The translations under genes were made by a program, and so were the position numbers. Shown in pieces: positions 1 to 8,214 of a stretch of 21,907 nucleotides of DNA (position 1 is its first letter; each line of letters begins with the position of its first letter). Origin of the DNA: Anaerolineae bacterium (GTDB taxonomy: Bacteria > Chloroflexota > Anaerolineae > SpSt-313); assembly GCA_023511475.1 (NCBI GenBank), contig JAIMBM010000007.1, positions 1-21,907 of the forward strand, written 5' to 3'. Under the pieces are notes generated by a model. The model was given only the letters and a program-made list of their open reading frames with translations. It was not told the DNA's origin and made no database searches.

Positions 1-1
1 G

Positions 2-286
2 CGCGGACAGGTGTTGCCCGTCGGAGGCATCAAGGAGAAGGTCCTGGCCGCAAGCCGCGCCGGCCTGACCACCGTGATCCTCCCTCGCCGCAACGAGAGG
101 GACCTGGAGGAGGTGCCTGCCGAGGTCAGAGAGAAGATCCGCTTTGTCCTCGTAGACCGGATCTCGCAGGCGTTTGCGGCAGCGCTCACCGATGGCCAGA
201 ATGGCGACCGGCCGTCCGTTGTGCCCGAGGAGAAGGACAAGAAGCACTCAAGAAAACGAACCACCAAGACCAGACAGCCAGCCTGA
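2..286 (+). CDS. lon: ATP-dependent Lon protease, C-terminal fragment (5' truncated by window edge)
   Basis: Only the end of the proteolytic domain of Lon, the cytoplasmic AAA+ serine protease that degrades damaged and regulatory proteins, is present. The frame is open from base 2 and reads RGQVLPVGGIKEKVLAA, the conserved stretch around the catalytic lysine of the Lon Ser-Lys dyad (first Lys of GGIKEK). It continues with the family-typical LPRRNERDLEEVP and the terminal helix DRISQAFAAAL. The catalytic serine and the ATPase domain lie outside the window. After the last family-like helix there is a Lys/Arg-rich tail of about 30 residues ending KTRQPA, longer than in E. coli Lon and probably disordered. 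The following gene is 148 bases away, with no clear terminator between. Identity is firm; function beyond that of the family cannot be judged from a fragment. Confidence 0.95.
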   Translation, partial: RGQVLPVGGIKEKVLAASRAGLTTVILPRRNERDLEEVPAEVREKIRFVLVDRISQAFAAALTDGQNGDRPSVVPEEKDKKHSRKRTTKTRQPA

Positions 287-434
287 TTCTTGAGCACCAG
301 GGGCGCAGGGTGGCAGGGCTGAGAGATCGCGCGCCACTTGAGACTCTCACGCCCATTCAGTGGACCGTCGACCCTCCAGGCGCGGGCGGGGACCTGGCCC
401 ATTCCACCTCAGTGCGCCCTCGCTGGAGGAGCGA

Positions 435-2183
435 GTGACACACAACAAGAAGAAGAATATGCAATGGCGGCGGGTGGACCTTCATGTCCACACTCCCGCC
501 TCTGTTTGCTATCAGCAGCCGGAGGCCACATTCCTGGACATTCTCCTCCGGGCCGAGGCGCGTGGCCTCGACGTCATTGCCTTCACAGACCACAATACAG
601 TAGCGGGCTACGCCGCGATGCGCCGCGAGATCGAGCAGCTGCTCTTCCTCGAGCGCCTCGAGCGGCTGCGCCCTGCCGAGAAAGAGCAGCTTGAGCAGTA
701 CCGGCGGCTCTCAGAGAAGCTGCTGGTGCTGCCAGGCTTCGAGTTCACCGCCGCGTTGGGCTTTCACATCCTCGGCATCTTCTCGGAGCGCACCACCGTA
801 CGTGAGCTCGAGCACATCCTGCTCGACCTGCGCATACCGCCCGACAAGCTCGACCTCGGCTCCAGTGAGATCGGCGCGACCGTTGACGTCCTCCAGGCCT
901 ACCGCATCATCTCGGCGGCGGGTGGCCTCGCCATCGCGGCGCACGCCAACTCGACCCACGGCGTGGCCATGCAGGACTTTGACTTTGGCGGCCAGACCAA
1001 GATCTCCTATACCCAGGACCCACACCTTGCCGCTCTCGAGGTCACAGACCTCGAGAGCCGGCGCCGCCGATCCACGGCCACGTTCTTCAACGGCTCCAAG
1101 CCCGAGTATCCGCGCCGGATGCACTGCATACAGGGTTCGGATGCCCACCGCCTGACGCGCGACCCCGACGATCCGACCAACCTCGGCGTCGGCGACCGCT
1201 GCACCGAGATGCTGCTCCCCGAGGTCTCCTTTGAGGCCATCAAGGCGACCCTGCTCGGCAACGACTTTGCCCGAACCCGTCCCTCCCGGCCCACGACCAT
1301 GCCTTTCGATCACGTCCGTGCAGCCCGCGAGCAGGGCGCCAGCATCGTCCAGTCGTTCCATGAGAGCATGGAGCGCAGGGGTGGGCGCATCGTGGCCATC
1401 CTCCGTGACATCGTTGCCTTTGCCAACACCAACGGGGGAACGGTGTACGTCGGCGTCAGCTCCAACCCCAGAGCACCGGCCATCGGCGTGAGCAACCCCG
1501 AGGAGGCCATCGCAGAGCTCAAGGCCGAGATCAGCAGGCGCATTACGCCGCCCATCGAAGTGTCCATCGACGTCCTGCAGAGCGAGGGCAAGCCCGTTGT
1601 GCGCATCGTGGTACCTCGCGGTGAGAACATGCCCTATGCCCTCGAGGGAAGCCGCATTTTCGTCCGGCAAGAGTCCGAGACCAACCTCGCCCTCCGTGAC
1701 GAGATCGTCCAGCTCGTGCGCCGCTCCCTCGAGGCTACGCCCGCTCCGGCGCCCTCGCCTGTCGCCGAGGCTGCGGGCCAGCCCTCACAGCCCGAACCGG
1801 CCAGTGCCACGCTGCCCACCCCGGCGGAGGAAGGCGTCGAGCCACCACGGACCGGCGTCGAGGTTGTCCACACCGAGGAGCGCAAGGGCATCCTGTACCA
1901 CACCATGCGGGACCTGCGGAACGGCAATCAGGTCCACAACGTGACCCGCGCCTCTGCTCGCCGCCTGTGGCAGTACGCCATCTCGCGGAGGGAGAAGCAC
2001 GAGCCCAAGGAGTCGGAGATTGCCTGGTCGGGCAACCTTGGGCTGCTCCGGAAGTACCAGCAGGGGCGGCGGATCCGCTACGACCTCGTGCAGCGGATGG
2101 GCGATGGCACGCTCCGGGTGTACTATGGCGTGACCGACGAGGGCATCCACGGGCCCTGGAAGTCGGTCGTTGGCAGTGAGTAG
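435..2183 (+). CDS. PHP-domain phosphoesterase fused to an AlbA_2 (Schlafen-type) domain
   Basis: A 582-residue multidomain protein. Residues about 12-280 form a PHP metallophosphoesterase fold: DLHVHT (H17, H19), FTDHN (D52, H53), PGFEFT (E103), AAHAN (H170) and GSDAH (D236, H238) supply the usual metal ligands. Residues about 295-430 match the AlbA_2/Schlafen AAA_4 family, with RIVAILRDIVAFANTNGGT followed by VYVGV and the later EGSRIFVRQESET. A Pro/Ala-rich linker (about 434-470) leads to a C-terminal region of about 110 residues that I do not recognise; it is rich in basic and aromatic residues (LWQYAISRRE, GPWKSVVG). The GTG start at 435 is preceded by GGAGG at 425-429; the ATG at 459 is an alternative, giving a start nine residues before WRRVDLH is shortened to MQWRRVDLH. 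The pairing suggests a nucleotide or nucleic-acid phosphoesterase, but the substrate is unknown. Both domains look intact. Confidence 0.82.
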   Translation: MTHNKKKNMQWRRVDLHVHTPASVCYQQPEATFLDILLRAEARGLDVIAFTDHNTVAGYAAMRREIEQLLFLERLERLRPAEKEQLEQYRRLSEKLLVLPGFEFTAALGFHILGIFSERTTVRELEHILLDLRIPPDKLDLGSSEIGATVDVLQAYRIISAAGGLAIAAHANSTHGVAMQDFDFGGQTKISYTQDPHLAALEVTDLESRRRRSTATFFNGSKPEYPRRMHCIQGSDAHRLTRDPDDPTNLGVGDRCTEMLLPEVSFEAIKATLLGNDFARTRPSRPTTMPFDHVRAAREQGASIVQSFHESMERRGGRIVAILRDIVAFANTNGGTVYVGVSSNPRAPAIGVSNPEEAIAELKAEISRRITPPIEVSIDVLQSEGKPVVRIVVPRGENMPYALEGSRIFVRQESETNLALRDEIVQLVRRSLEATPAPAPSPVAEAAGQPSQPEPASATLPTPAEEGVEPPRTGVEVVHTEERKGILYHTMRDLRNGNQVHNVTRASARRLWQYAISRREKHEPKESEIAWSGNLGLLRKYQQGRRIRYDLVQRMGDGTLRVYYGVTDEGIHGPWKSVVGSE

Positions 2184-2237
2184 GGCGTGAGGGCCGGCTC
2201 ATCCCGGCGAAGCGGGCTCTGGAGGCGCTGCTGAGCC

Positions 2238-3125
2238 ATGGGCATGAAACGTAGGGCTCGTGTGGCCGCCATACAGTGGGCGAATCGACCCTTTGCCGGC
2301 CTCGATGCGCTCAGAGCGTCTCTCGATGCGCCGCTCGCCGACGCCGTTTCGGCCGGGGCAGAGCTGGTGATCTTTCCCGCTAGCGTATCCGAGGCGCTGG
2401 CCCGGGTGCTCGCCCTCGATATTGCGGCGTCCGGCGCCAGCGGAGAGCTCTCCGAGGCGCTGGACGCCCTATCAAGCTCGCTCGCAGCAAGCCGGCAGGT
2501 GATCGTCGGCCTCGGACCAGTGCTCGCGCCCGGCCACGAGGGACCGGAGCGCGTGTCCTCGCTCTTTGGCCCTCGGGGCGAGCTGCTTGGCCGGCAGGCT
2601 CAGACGCACCGGATGCCTGAGGAGCGTGCCGCCGGCCTCGCCCGCGGACGGGACCTCGCCCCAATCGACACGCCGGTCGGCCTCGTCGGGCTGGTCAACG
2701 GTGCGGACATCCTGTACCCGGAGGCGAGCCGTATCCTGTGCCTGCAGGGTGCCGATATCCTCGCACACCAGGGAGCGCTCTCTCGCTTTGACGAGGCGAT
2801 CGCCCTCTCACGGCTGTGGCGCGAGGTGCAGGCGAACCAGGTCTTTGGGATCGAGGCCCTCGCAGCAGGCCCCGGGCAACGCGGGCGGTCGGCGATCCAC
2901 GCGCCCCTCGAGATCACCCCCGGCCAGGATGGCTGGCTGGCCAGAGCCGCGGCCGATGGCGAGCCGGATGTCGTGCTCGCCGACCTCGACCCGGATGCCC
3001 TGACCAGGCTGCTTCAGACCTACCCCATCCACGCTCTGCGCAACGTGCGGCAGTACACGCGCTACTTTCCCGCCGTCTATGAGGCGGCAGCGCCGGAAAG
3101 CAGGGGCAGCGATGTCGACGCCTGA
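2238..3125 (+). CDS. Nitrilase-superfamily protein lacking all three catalytic residues (probable pseudoenzyme)
   Basis: A 295-residue protein with a carbon-nitrogen hydrolase (nitrilase) fold: N-terminal RVAAIQWANRPF, the LVIFP strand, GRQAQTHRMPEE and GADILYPEASR. Aligned by eye to the next gene, each position of the Glu-Lys-Cys triad is replaced: FPE is FPA (A48), VKTHL is AQTHR (Q122), and the nucleophile Cys is G155. The fold-defining segments around them remain, as does a C-terminal motif shared with the next gene (YTRYFPAVYEA against YKRYLPEAYA). This argues for a tandem duplicate kept without amidase activity. The ATG at 2238 has GGAGG at 2221-2225; the in-frame ATG at 2244 is possible. 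The gene ends 14 bases inside the next gene, so the two are probably co-translated and may form a complex. The family is secure; loss of catalysis is inferred from sequence; the role is unknown. Confidence 0.8.
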   Translation: MGMKRRARVAAIQWANRPFAGLDALRASLDAPLADAVSAGAELVIFPASVSEALARVLALDIAASGASGELSEALDALSSSLAASRQVIVGLGPVLAPGHEGPERVSSLFGPRGELLGRQAQTHRMPEERAAGLARGRDLAPIDTPVGLVGLVNGADILYPEASRILCLQGADILAHQGALSRFDEAIALSRLWREVQANQVFGIEALAAGPGQRGRSAIHAPLEITPGQDGWLARAAADGEPDVVLADLDPDALTRLLQTYPIHALRNVRQYTRYFPAVYEAAAPESRGSDVDA

Positions 3126-4230
3126 GCGCCTCGCGACCGCACTGCTCCCCTGGCTCGCCTGGCGCTCCCGGCCCAGGCTGGTGCATGCCGCCCTCGAGCG
3201 TCTTCCCTGCCAGAAGGCTGCGGCTCCGGTGCTCCCGCGCGTGCGCATCGCCGTCGTCCAGCTCGATATCACCCTCGTCTCGAGCGCCCGGGAGTTCGTC
3301 GAGCGCGTGCATCGCCGGGTCTATGAGGCCGTGACCGCCGGCGCAGCCCTGGTCATCTTTCCCGAGTATACATCGCTGCCGCTGGTCGGGCTGCTTCCGG
3401 GGGCGCGCCTGCTCGCCGACCGGCTCGCGCGGAGCTCCGAAGCCCATGGCTCCGGGGAAACGGAGGCCAGCGCCTACGACGTGATGGCGATGGCCTTCAG
3501 GTTGACCGCCCGCGCCGCACGGCGCGTGTACCTCGCCACCTTCTCTGGGCTGGCAGCGCGCTTCGGGGTGACGCTCCTCGCGGGCAGCCTGATCGAGCTT
3601 GTCGACGGCCGCCTGTGCAACGCCGGCTATCTCTTCGGTCCAAATGGCCAGATACTCGCCCGGCAGGTCAAGACCCACCTCGTCCCCAGTGAAGTAGCCA
3701 TGGGATACGCAACGGGCGAGGAGATCCACGTCGTAGACACCGCCGCGGGCCGGCTCGCCTTCCCCATCTGCATGGACCACACGTACTTTGAGACGGCCCG
3801 CATCGCCGCGCTCCGCGGCGCCGGGCTCATTATTGACCCCGCGGCCAACAACGCGTACTATAACCACCATGCCCAGGCCAGAGGGGTCTGGAATCGAGTC
3901 CAGGAGGTCCAGACCTACGGCGTCTTCTGCGGGGCGGTCGGAAGGGTTGCCGGCGTCGTCTTCGAGGGTCGGAGCGGCGTCTACGCGCCTCTCGGCCTGA
4001 CACCGGACGGCTCAGGCGTGCTCGCCGAGGCCCAGACCTTCGACCGCGAGGAGGTCGTGCTGGCCGACCTGGACTATGCGGCCCTCGACGAGTACCGTCG
4101 GCACGAGCCGCTGGAGTACAACGTGGAGCTCTACAAACGCTACCTGCCGGAGGCGTACGCCCGCGACCCGCGGAGCGTGGCGCAACAACCGACCCCAACC
4201 GGTGCCGGACGCGCCGGCGAGGGCCGTTGA
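3112..4230 (+). CDS. Carbon-nitrogen hydrolase (nitrilase superfamily), catalytically intact
   Basis: A 372-residue member of the nitrilase/amidase superfamily, whose enzymes hydrolyse non-peptide C-N bonds through a Glu-Lys-Cys triad. The triad is visible: E85 in LVIFPEYTS, K187 in RQVKTHLVPSE and C220 in AFPICMDHTYFE. An extension of about 43 residues (MSTPERLATALLPWLAWRSR onward, with Trp/Leu and Arg) precedes the usual first strand VRIAVVQLDI; it might serve membrane association or partner binding. Between about residues 100 and 145 there is an insertion relative to the compact upstream paralogue. The start at 3112 lies within the end of the upstream gene with AGGGG at 3102-3106, which fits translational coupling. 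An in-frame ATG at 3079 is less likely because it overlaps more. The substrate cannot be predicted. RNase Z follows 12 bases later, so the gene is probably in the same transcript as the isoprenoid genes. Confidence 0.85.
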   Translation: MSTPERLATALLPWLAWRSRPRLVHAALERLPCQKAAAPVLPRVRIAVVQLDITLVSSAREFVERVHRRVYEAVTAGAALVIFPEYTSLPLVGLLPGARLLADRLARSSEAHGSGETEASAYDVMAMAFRLTARAARRVYLATFSGLAARFGVTLLAGSLIELVDGRLCNAGYLFGPNGQILARQVKTHLVPSEVAMGYATGEEIHVVDTAAGRLAFPICMDHTYFETARIAALRGAGLIIDPAANNAYYNHHAQARGVWNRVQEVQTYGVFCGAVGRVAGVVFEGRSGVYAPLGLTPDGSGVLAEAQTFDREEVVLADLDYAALDEYRRHEPLEYNVELYKRYLPEAYARDPRSVAQQPTPTGAGRAGEGR

Positions 4231-4242
4231 GAGGTTGGTCGC

Positions 4243-5175
4243 ATGTTTGAGATCGTCTTCCTCGGGACGTCGGCTTCGGCGCCCTCCATCGAGCGCGGCC
4301 TGCCGGCAACCATGCTGATGTACCGGGACCAGCGTTTCCTTGTCGACTGCGGCGAGGGCACCCAGCGTCAGCTCCTCCGCAGTGGCCTCGGGTTCAAGCG
4401 ATTGGACAAGGTGCTGCTGACCCACGGCCACCTCGATCACATCCTCGGGCTGGGCGGGCTCGTCTCGACCTTTGCCCGCTGGGAGGCGATCTCGCAGTTC
4501 AGCATCTATGGCGGACGCTGGGCGCTGGAGCGCGTGCGCGACCTGATGGACGTGGTGCTGCGCGGCGGAGAGCCAGCCCTGGACATCTCCTACGTGGAGG
4601 TTACACCAGGCCCCATCTGGAGCGACGACACGATGACCATCACCGCCTTCCCGGTGACCCATCGGGGGCCGGGGTGCTATGGCTTCCTCTTCCAGGAGCG
4701 AACCCGGCGACCGTTTCTGGCCGAGAAGGCGGCGGCGCTCGGCATACCGGCCGGACCGGAGCGGCGTCAGCTGGTGGCCGGGCAGCCGGTTACGCTGCCG
4801 GACGGGCGCACCGTATACCCCGAGCAAGTCCTCGGAGAGCCCGTGCCCGGCACCAGGCTGGCCTACGTAGGGGATGCCGGCGAGGTTAGCGACCTGGTCG
4901 AGGCGGTGAAGGGCGCCGACGCCCTGGTGATCGAGGCCACGTACCTGGAGGCCGAGCGAGAGCTGGCCGCCGAGTACGGCCATATCACTGCCGCGCAGGC
5001 CGCTGCCCTGGCCAGGGAAGCCGGTGTGCACTGCCTGTTCCTGGTGCACCTTTCCCGGCGCCACTCCGAGCGAGCCGTTCTGGCCGAGGCACAGCCCATC
5101 TTCCCCAACTCGATCGTCCCGCGCGACCTCGATCACTACCGGGTGCTCCGGGGCGTGTGCGAGGCGGTGGAGTAG
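4243..5175 (+). CDS. rnz: Ribonuclease Z (tRNA 3'-processing endonuclease)
   Basis: A 310-residue metallo-beta-lactamase-fold enzyme of the RNase Z family, which cleaves tRNA precursors after the discriminator base. It begins with the family signature MFEIVFLGTSASAPS. It carries the zinc motif HGHLDH (H61, H63, D65, H66), then H140 (PVTH), D211 (YVGDAG), H247 (EYGHIT) and H269 (LVHLSRRHS). A Gly/Pro-rich segment around residues 155-200 (RRPFLAEKAAALGIPAGP onward) matches the flexible arm that binds the tRNA elbow. Length and motif order are normal for bacterial and archaeal RNase Z. The ATG at 4243 has GAGG at 4231-4234. It follows the nitrilase gene by 12 bases and precedes the UbiD gene by 2, so it is co-transcribed with isoprenoid genes, an unusual partner set. 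The name is well supported; activity on tRNA is inferred from the family. Confidence 0.93.
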   Translation: MFEIVFLGTSASAPSIERGLPATMLMYRDQRFLVDCGEGTQRQLLRSGLGFKRLDKVLLTHGHLDHILGLGGLVSTFARWEAISQFSIYGGRWALERVRDLMDVVLRGGEPALDISYVEVTPGPIWSDDTMTITAFPVTHRGPGCYGFLFQERTRRPFLAEKAAALGIPAGPERRQLVAGQPVTLPDGRTVYPEQVLGEPVPGTRLAYVGDAGEVSDLVEAVKGADALVIEATYLEAERELAAEYGHITAAQAAALAREAGVHCLFLVHLSRRHSERAVLAEAQPIFPNSIVPRDLDHYRVLRGVCEAVE

Positions 5176-5177
5176 CG

Positions 5178-6506
5178 GTGAACCTACGTGAGCTTCTCGG
5201 GGAGCTCTCGCGGCGCGGCAACCTGGCCGTCGTCAGAAGACCCGTCTCCATCGACCGTGAGGCAGCGGCCGTTATCGCCGCGCTCGGCGGGCGTCCGGTC
5301 CTGTTTGAGAGCTGCGAGCCGGGAAACTGGCGCGTCGCGGCCAACCTCCTTGCCGGCAGGGAGACCATCGCCCTCGGGCTTGACGCCCCGGCAAACGGAC
5401 TGCCCGCCCGGCTGGTCGACGCCCTCCGCAACCCGCGGCGACCGGCCCGAGTCGCACATGCCCCCTGTCAGGAGCAAGCCGATCCAGAGGTCGATCTCGA
5501 GGCCCTGCCCATCCTGACCCACGGCCCACAGGACGCCGGCCCTTACGTCACCGCGGGCGTCCTCATCGTCGCCGACCCCGAGACAGGGCCCAACGTGGCC
5601 TTTCACCGCCTGCTGAGGCTCGACAAGCGCCGCTTTGCAGCGCGGCTGGTAGAGGGCCGGGGCACGCACACCGCCTGGACGAGGACCGACAGAGACCTGC
5701 CGGTCGCAGTGTGCCTCGGTGCGCCGATTCAGGTCCTCGTTGCCGCCGCCATGTCCCCGCCGGCTGGGGTCGACGAGCTGCACATCGCCGAGGCGCTCGC
5801 CCCCACGCCGGTAGTGCGGTGCCAGACCGTCCCCCTCGACGTACCTGCCGAGAGCGAGATCATCCTCGAAGGCCGGCTGACCCACGAGCTGGCGTCCGAG
5901 GGGCCCTTTATCGACCTCACCGGGACCTACGACATCGTCCGCAAGCAGCCGGTACTCATCATCGACCATATTACGCGTCGCCGGGACCCGATATACCAGG
6001 CGCTCCTGCCGGGCGGCCCTGAGCATGGCCTTCTGATGGGCATGCCTCGCGAGCCATCCATCTTTGATGCCGTCGCCAGGGTGTGTCGGGCGCTGCGGGT
6101 TCACGTCACCCCCGGCGGGGCGAGCTGGCTGCATGCCGTCGTCCAGATCGACAAGCAACACCCCGAAGACGGGCGCCGCGCTATCGAGGCGGCCTTCCGC
6201 GGCCACGGCTCCCTCAAGCACGTCGTCATCGTCGACGCCGACATCGACCCCTTCGACGCCTCCCAGGTCGAGTGGGCCATCGCCACGCGGGTCCAGGCTG
6301 ACCGGGACGTCGTCGTCCTCCCTGAACAGCCCGGCAGCTCGCTGGATCCATCGGCACACCACGCCCCCGGCCGCAAGGCGACCACAGCCAAGATGGGGAT
6401 CGACGCGACCATCCCCTGGGACACGCCCGCCGGCGCGACCGACCGCGAGAGCTTTGCCCGCGTGACCTACCCGCCGGCCGACCTCAAGACCTACCTCGAG
6501 GCGTGA
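5178..6506 (+). CDS. UbiD-family prenylated-FMN decarboxylase, probable trans-anhydromevalonate-5-phosphate decarboxylase
   Basis: A 442-residue UbiD-family protein. UbiD enzymes remove CO2 from alpha,beta-unsaturated acids with prenylated FMN made by UbiX. Family features include the N-terminal LRELLGELSRRGNL, the central NVAFHRLLRL segment, and the signature IILEGRLTHE followed by SEGPFIDLTGTYD (about residues 228-252), where the essential glutamates lie. The C-terminal half has VVIVDADIDPFD and ends with WDTPAGATDRESFARV, near the usual family end. The GTG at 5178 starts two bases after the rnz stop, with a purine-rich GGTGGAG (5166-5172) upstream. On its own the substrate would be open. 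Next to split aconitase X and IPK genes, the best reading is the decarboxylase of the archaeal-type mevalonate pathway, converting trans-anhydromevalonate 5-phosphate to isopentenyl phosphate. The family is secure; the substrate is inferred from the neighbours. No ubiX is in the window. Confidence 0.82.
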   Translation: MNLRELLGELSRRGNLAVVRRPVSIDREAAAVIAALGGRPVLFESCEPGNWRVAANLLAGRETIALGLDAPANGLPARLVDALRNPRRPARVAHAPCQEQADPEVDLEALPILTHGPQDAGPYVTAGVLIVADPETGPNVAFHRLLRLDKRRFAARLVEGRGTHTAWTRTDRDLPVAVCLGAPIQVLVAAAMSPPAGVDELHIAEALAPTPVVRCQTVPLDVPAESEIILEGRLTHELASEGPFIDLTGTYDIVRKQPVLIIDHITRRRDPIYQALLPGGPEHGLLMGMPREPSIFDAVARVCRALRVHVTPGGASWLHAVVQIDKQHPEDGRRAIEAAFRGHGSLKHVVIVDADIDPFDASQVEWAIATRVQADRDVVVLPEQPGSSLDPSAHHAPGRKATTAKMGIDATIPWDTPAGATDRESFARVTYPPADLKTYLEA

Positions 6507-6512
6507 GCCGCG

Positions 6513-7793
6513 ATGCCGGAGTGTTGTGCAGTGGGCGAGTTGCAGCTCTCGTCTGCAGACCAGCAGTTCCTGGCCGGAGAGCGCGGCGAGGGTGCCCGGC
6601 TCGCGGCGCAGCTCGTCGTGGCTCTCGGCAGAATCTACGGTGCCCGGGACCTCGTGCCCATCTCGAGCGTGCAGGTCGCAGGCGTGAGCTATCGCAACCT
6701 CGGCGAGGCCGGCCTCGAGTTCCTGCGAAGCTGGGCCGAGGCTGGGGCGCGCGTCCGCGTGCCCAGCATGCTGAACCCCGCGGGCATGGACCTCCTCGCC
6801 TGGCAAGAGCACGGCATCCCCGAAGCGTTCGCCCGCCGTCAGCAGGCAGTAATCGAGGCCTACGAGCGCCTCGGTGTAACGGTGAGCTGCACCTGCACCC
6901 CCTACCTGGTCGGCACGCGGCCACAGCATGGGGAGCACCTGGCGTGGAGCGAATCCTCCGCTGTCGCCTTTGCCAACAGCATCTTCGGTGCCCGCACGAA
7001 CCGCGAGGGCGGGCCCAGCGCCCTCGCGGCGGCCATCCTTGGCAAGACGGCCCGCTACGGCCTGCACCTCGACGAGGCACGCCGGGCCACGCACGTCATC
7101 GACGTGACCTGCCCCCTGCACGGGCCGACCGACTTTGGCGCCCTCGGCTACCTGGTTGGACGAATCGCGGGCGACGGTGTGCCGCTCCTCCGCCTCCGCG
7201 CCGGGCCGGCGGCCCTGGCTGGCCTCGAGGACCCCGCAGCCTCCCGGTGGCTGCCGCACCTCAAGTGCCTGACAGCCGCCGCCGCGGCCAGTGGCGCCGT
7301 TGGGCTGTGCCACATCGAGGGCGTGACGCCAGAAACGAGAGAGCGCCCCGATCTGATCGCACCACAGGCGACCCGGCTCGCGATCGAAAGCCTGCGGCCC
7401 GCCTACGAGGCGCTCAACGGGACAGAGGACTATGTCGACCTGGTAAGCGTGGGTTGCCCGCATGCCTCGCTGGGCGAGCTTGCGCAGGTGGCCCGTCTGC
7501 TCCGCGGGCGGAGGACGAAAGTAGAGCTGTGGATCACGACTGCCCGCGCCACCCTTCAGCAGGCGCGGCGCCGCGGCTTCCTCGAGCCGCTTCTGTCGGC
7601 TGGTGCGCGCGTCATGGCCGATACCTGCCTGGTCGTGATGCCCATGGCCGGCCGCGGGTTCCGGGTCCTCGCCACCGACTCGGCCAAGATGGCCGTCTAT
7701 GCCCCGGCCCATTGCGGCCTCACCGCGCGTTTCGGGCCGCTGGAGGCCTGCATCGAGGCAGCTGTCACGGGGCGCTGGCAGGCAACGGCGTGA
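6513..7793 (+). CDS. Aconitase X catalytic (large) subunit, probable phosphomevalonate dehydratase large subunit
   Basis: A 426-residue member of the aconitase X (formerly DUF521) large-subunit family, Fe-S dehydratases. Candidate iron-sulfur ligands sit in family motifs: C126/C128 in SCTCTPYLVGTRP, C315 in VGCPHASLGEL and C372 in MADTCLVVMP. The conserved WSESSAVAFANSIFGARTNR and GGPSALAAAILGKT segments are also present, as is DSAKMAVYAPAHCG near the end. The subunit is separate from its swivelling domain, as in archaeal phosphomevalonate dehydratase and unlike the fused bacterial cis-3-hydroxy-L-proline dehydratases. The predicted reaction is dehydration of (R)-mevalonate 5-phosphate to trans-anhydromevalonate 5-phosphate. 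The ATG at 6513 is six bases after the UbiD stop; a GTG at 6531 with GGAG upstream is an alternative that would remove the first six residues. The fold is secure; the substrate rests on neighbouring UbiD and IPK genes. Confidence 0.85.
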   Translation: MPECCAVGELQLSSADQQFLAGERGEGARLAAQLVVALGRIYGARDLVPISSVQVAGVSYRNLGEAGLEFLRSWAEAGARVRVPSMLNPAGMDLLAWQEHGIPEAFARRQQAVIEAYERLGVTVSCTCTPYLVGTRPQHGEHLAWSESSAVAFANSIFGARTNREGGPSALAAAILGKTARYGLHLDEARRATHVIDVTCPLHGPTDFGALGYLVGRIAGDGVPLLRLRAGPAALAGLEDPAASRWLPHLKCLTAAAAASGAVGLCHIEGVTPETRERPDLIAPQATRLAIESLRPAYEALNGTEDYVDLVSVGCPHASLGELAQVARLLRGRRTKVELWITTARATLQQARRRGFLEPLLSAGARVMADTCLVVMPMAGRGFRVLATDSAKMAVYAPAHCGLTARFGPLEACIEAAVTGRWQATA

Positions 7794-7806
7794 GGCAGAG
7801 CAGCTT

Positions 7807-8214
7807 GTGTTGGAGGTTCGGTTGCGGGTACTGCGAGGCCGAGTGATCCATCCTGGCAAGGCCTGTGGGCAGGCGCTCGTCAGCAGCGAGCCGATCAGCC
7901 TTCTGGGCGGCATCGACGCCGAGACAGGCATCATCATCGACCCCCGGCATCCTCTCTCGGGGCAGAGTGTCACCGGCCGCGTGCTCGTCTTTCCGACCGG
8001 GAAGGGCAGCACTGTCGGCTCGTACGTCCTGTATCAGCTCAAACGCAATGGCCTAGCGCCCGCGGCCATCATCAACGCGCGCTGCGAGCCGATCGTGGCC
8101 GTCGGTGCCATCATATCGGATATCCCTGTCATCGACGGTATCGATATCGCGCAGATCAGATCTGGCGACTGGGTGCGTATCGAGGAAGGAGGGCAGATCG
8201 TCGTTGGAGGCTGA
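7807..8214 (+). CDS. Aconitase X swivelling (small) subunit, probable phosphomevalonate dehydratase small subunit
   Basis: A 135-residue protein matching the aconitase X swivelling domain: GRVIHPGKACGQALVSSEPI, then GGIDAETGIIIDPRHPLSG, then VLVFPTGKGSTVGSYVL. Ser68 in GKGST is at the position of the family's active-site serine. Separate large and small subunits are the arrangement of archaeal phosphomevalonate dehydratase, where both are needed. The start is uncertain: GTG at 7807 follows the large-subunit stop by 13 bases, while TTG at 7822 has a stronger GGAGGT (7812-7817) and gives MRVLRGRVIHPG. Either keeps the whole domain. The open frame continues further upstream inside the large-subunit gene, but that part is arginine-rich and not family-like. 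The 3' end overlaps the IPK start by 11 bases, so the products are likely translated together. Confidence 0.86.
   Translation: MLEVRLRVLRGRVIHPGKACGQALVSSEPISLLGGIDAETGIIIDPRHPLSGQSVTGRVLVFPTGKGSTVGSYVLYQLKRNGLAPAAIINARCEPIVAVGAIISDIPVIDGIDIAQIRSGDWVRIEEGGQIVVGG

Noticed and set aside
314..345. CTGAGAG in the gap before the PHP gene, recalling the TPP riboswitch
   Set aside because: The partner motif with AACCTGAT and the second arm are absent.
2193..2208. GCCGG/CCGGC hairpin between the PHP gene and the first nitrilase gene
   Set aside because: Five base pairs without a T-run in GC-rich DNA is too weak to call a terminator.
5184..8012. A very long minus-strand open frame of 942 codons opposite the UbiD and aconitase X genes
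   Set aside because: It is antisense to two well-recognised protein families in GC-rich DNA, has no family-like motifs and no ribosome site; it is a frame shadow.
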